A stretch of 6,014 nt of DNA from JAISGQ01 sp045604945 (GTDB taxonomy: Bacteria; Bacillota; Clostridia; Oscillospirales; Acutalibacteraceae): positions 1 to 6,014 of the forward strand of contig JAZUPA010000170.1 of assembly GCA_045604945.1 (NCBI GenBank), read 5' to 3'. Positions 5,730-6,014 of this stretch are shown here, piece after piece; positions within the stretch are counted from its first letter, which is position 1, and every line of letters begins with the position of its first letter. A model generated the notes under the pieces. That model searched no databases. It was not told the origin of the DNA and saw only the letters and a program-made list of their open reading frames with translations. The position numbers and the translations under genes are program-made.

Positions 5730-5757
5730 TGGAGATACCCAAGGGTATCTCCATTTT
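5726..5757. terminator. Probably bidirectional terminator between convergent genes
   Basis: A perfect 14-bp stem pairs 5726-5739 (AAAATGGAGATACC) with 5744-5757 around the loop CAAG, with TTTTT on the plus-strand side. It begins 9 bases after the hydrolase stop codon. Read on the minus strand it also ends in TTTT, and it lies 14 bases beyond the stop of the right-edge gene, so it can serve both transcripts. Confidence 0.9.
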
Positions 5758-5770
5758 TGCTTATTGATTA

Positions 5771-6013
5771 TCAGGACCAGTTCACATCATCAGGAAGCGG
5801 GAACTTTCCTGCTCTCTCAATGGTGTAATTTCCATCGGTGAACATTTCAGCCTCGTTCATTCTTCTGAAGTAAAGACCCTTGAGATATTTTGTGCCTGAG
5901 CGGACATATCTTGAGAAGCCTTCTGTTACCTGTGCGTCATCCGCATCATCGCCGTTTCTGTAGGCAATAATTGCAGACTTGAGATAGAATCTCTTTGTAT
6001 CGCTTGTCCAGTA
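5771..6013 (-). CDS. C-terminal end of an unrecognised protein (partial)
   Basis: An uninterrupted minus-strand frame enters from the right edge and gives 80 residues before TGA at 5771-5773. It reads YWTSDTKRFYLKSAIIAYRN at the edge and ends in KFPLPDDVNWS. The composition is normal for a soluble globular protein, with many aromatic and charged residues (RYVRSGTKYLKGLYFRRMNE) and no membrane segment, Cys or low-complexity tail. I do not recognise the family. A real gene is supported by the open frame, ordinary codon use and a strong hairpin 14 bases after the stop. Its start lies outside the window. Confidence 0.75.
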   Translation of the reverse strand, partial: YWTSDTKRFYLKSAIIAYRNGDDADDAQVTEGFSRYVRSGTKYLKGLYFRRMNEAEMFTDGNYTIERAGKFPLPDDVNWS

Positions 6014-6014
6014 G

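Overview
The window looks like chromosomal DNA from a Gram-positive clostridial gut or rumen bacterium, most likely of the Ruminococcus/Oscillospiraceae kind. That is inferred from long threonine-rich linkers in a secreted cell-wall protein, purine-rich Shine-Dalgarno sites, AT-rich intergenic gaps with sigma-A-like promoters, and short hairpin terminators. No species is identified. No tRNA, rRNA, CRISPR array, insertion sequence or phage module was seen.

Layout. The left edge holds the 3' end of a plus-strand gene of unknown identity, coding for a 10-residue acidic/alanine repeat (bases 1-168), followed by a strong terminator. Three minus-strand genes follow. In their order of transcription (right to left) they are: a secreted NlpC/P60 protein with a cell-wall-binding-like stretch and two peptidoglycan-binding domains (2312-4027), a divergent quinolinate synthase, NadA (1239-2138), and an XRE-type regulator with an S24/LexA-like C-terminal domain (343-1032). 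The NlpC/P60 gene is followed by a hairpin, the regulator is followed by another, and each of the three has its own candidate promoter, so they look like separate units and not one operon. A divergent 99-bp gap, with overlapping candidate -10 boxes, separates the NlpC/P60 gene from a plus-strand beta-lactamase-fold serine hydrolase (4127-5716). That gene ends at a strong hairpin which can also serve the converging gene at the right edge, whose last 80 residues (5771-6013, minus) are unrecognised.

How the genes relate. Nothing here forms an obvious pathway or defence system. Two themes merit a second look. The regulator keeps an S24-like fold but lacks the catalytic Ser and Lys, so it should not cleave itself. 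The NadA keeps its three cluster cysteines but has changed several active-site positions, including the Glu of the usual HPEC motif, and no nadB or nadC lies beside it. The NadA start is moved 25 codons downstream of the longest reading frame because of a strong Shine-Dalgarno site and a promoter that fits only the shorter form. No gap between genes exceeds about 210 bases.
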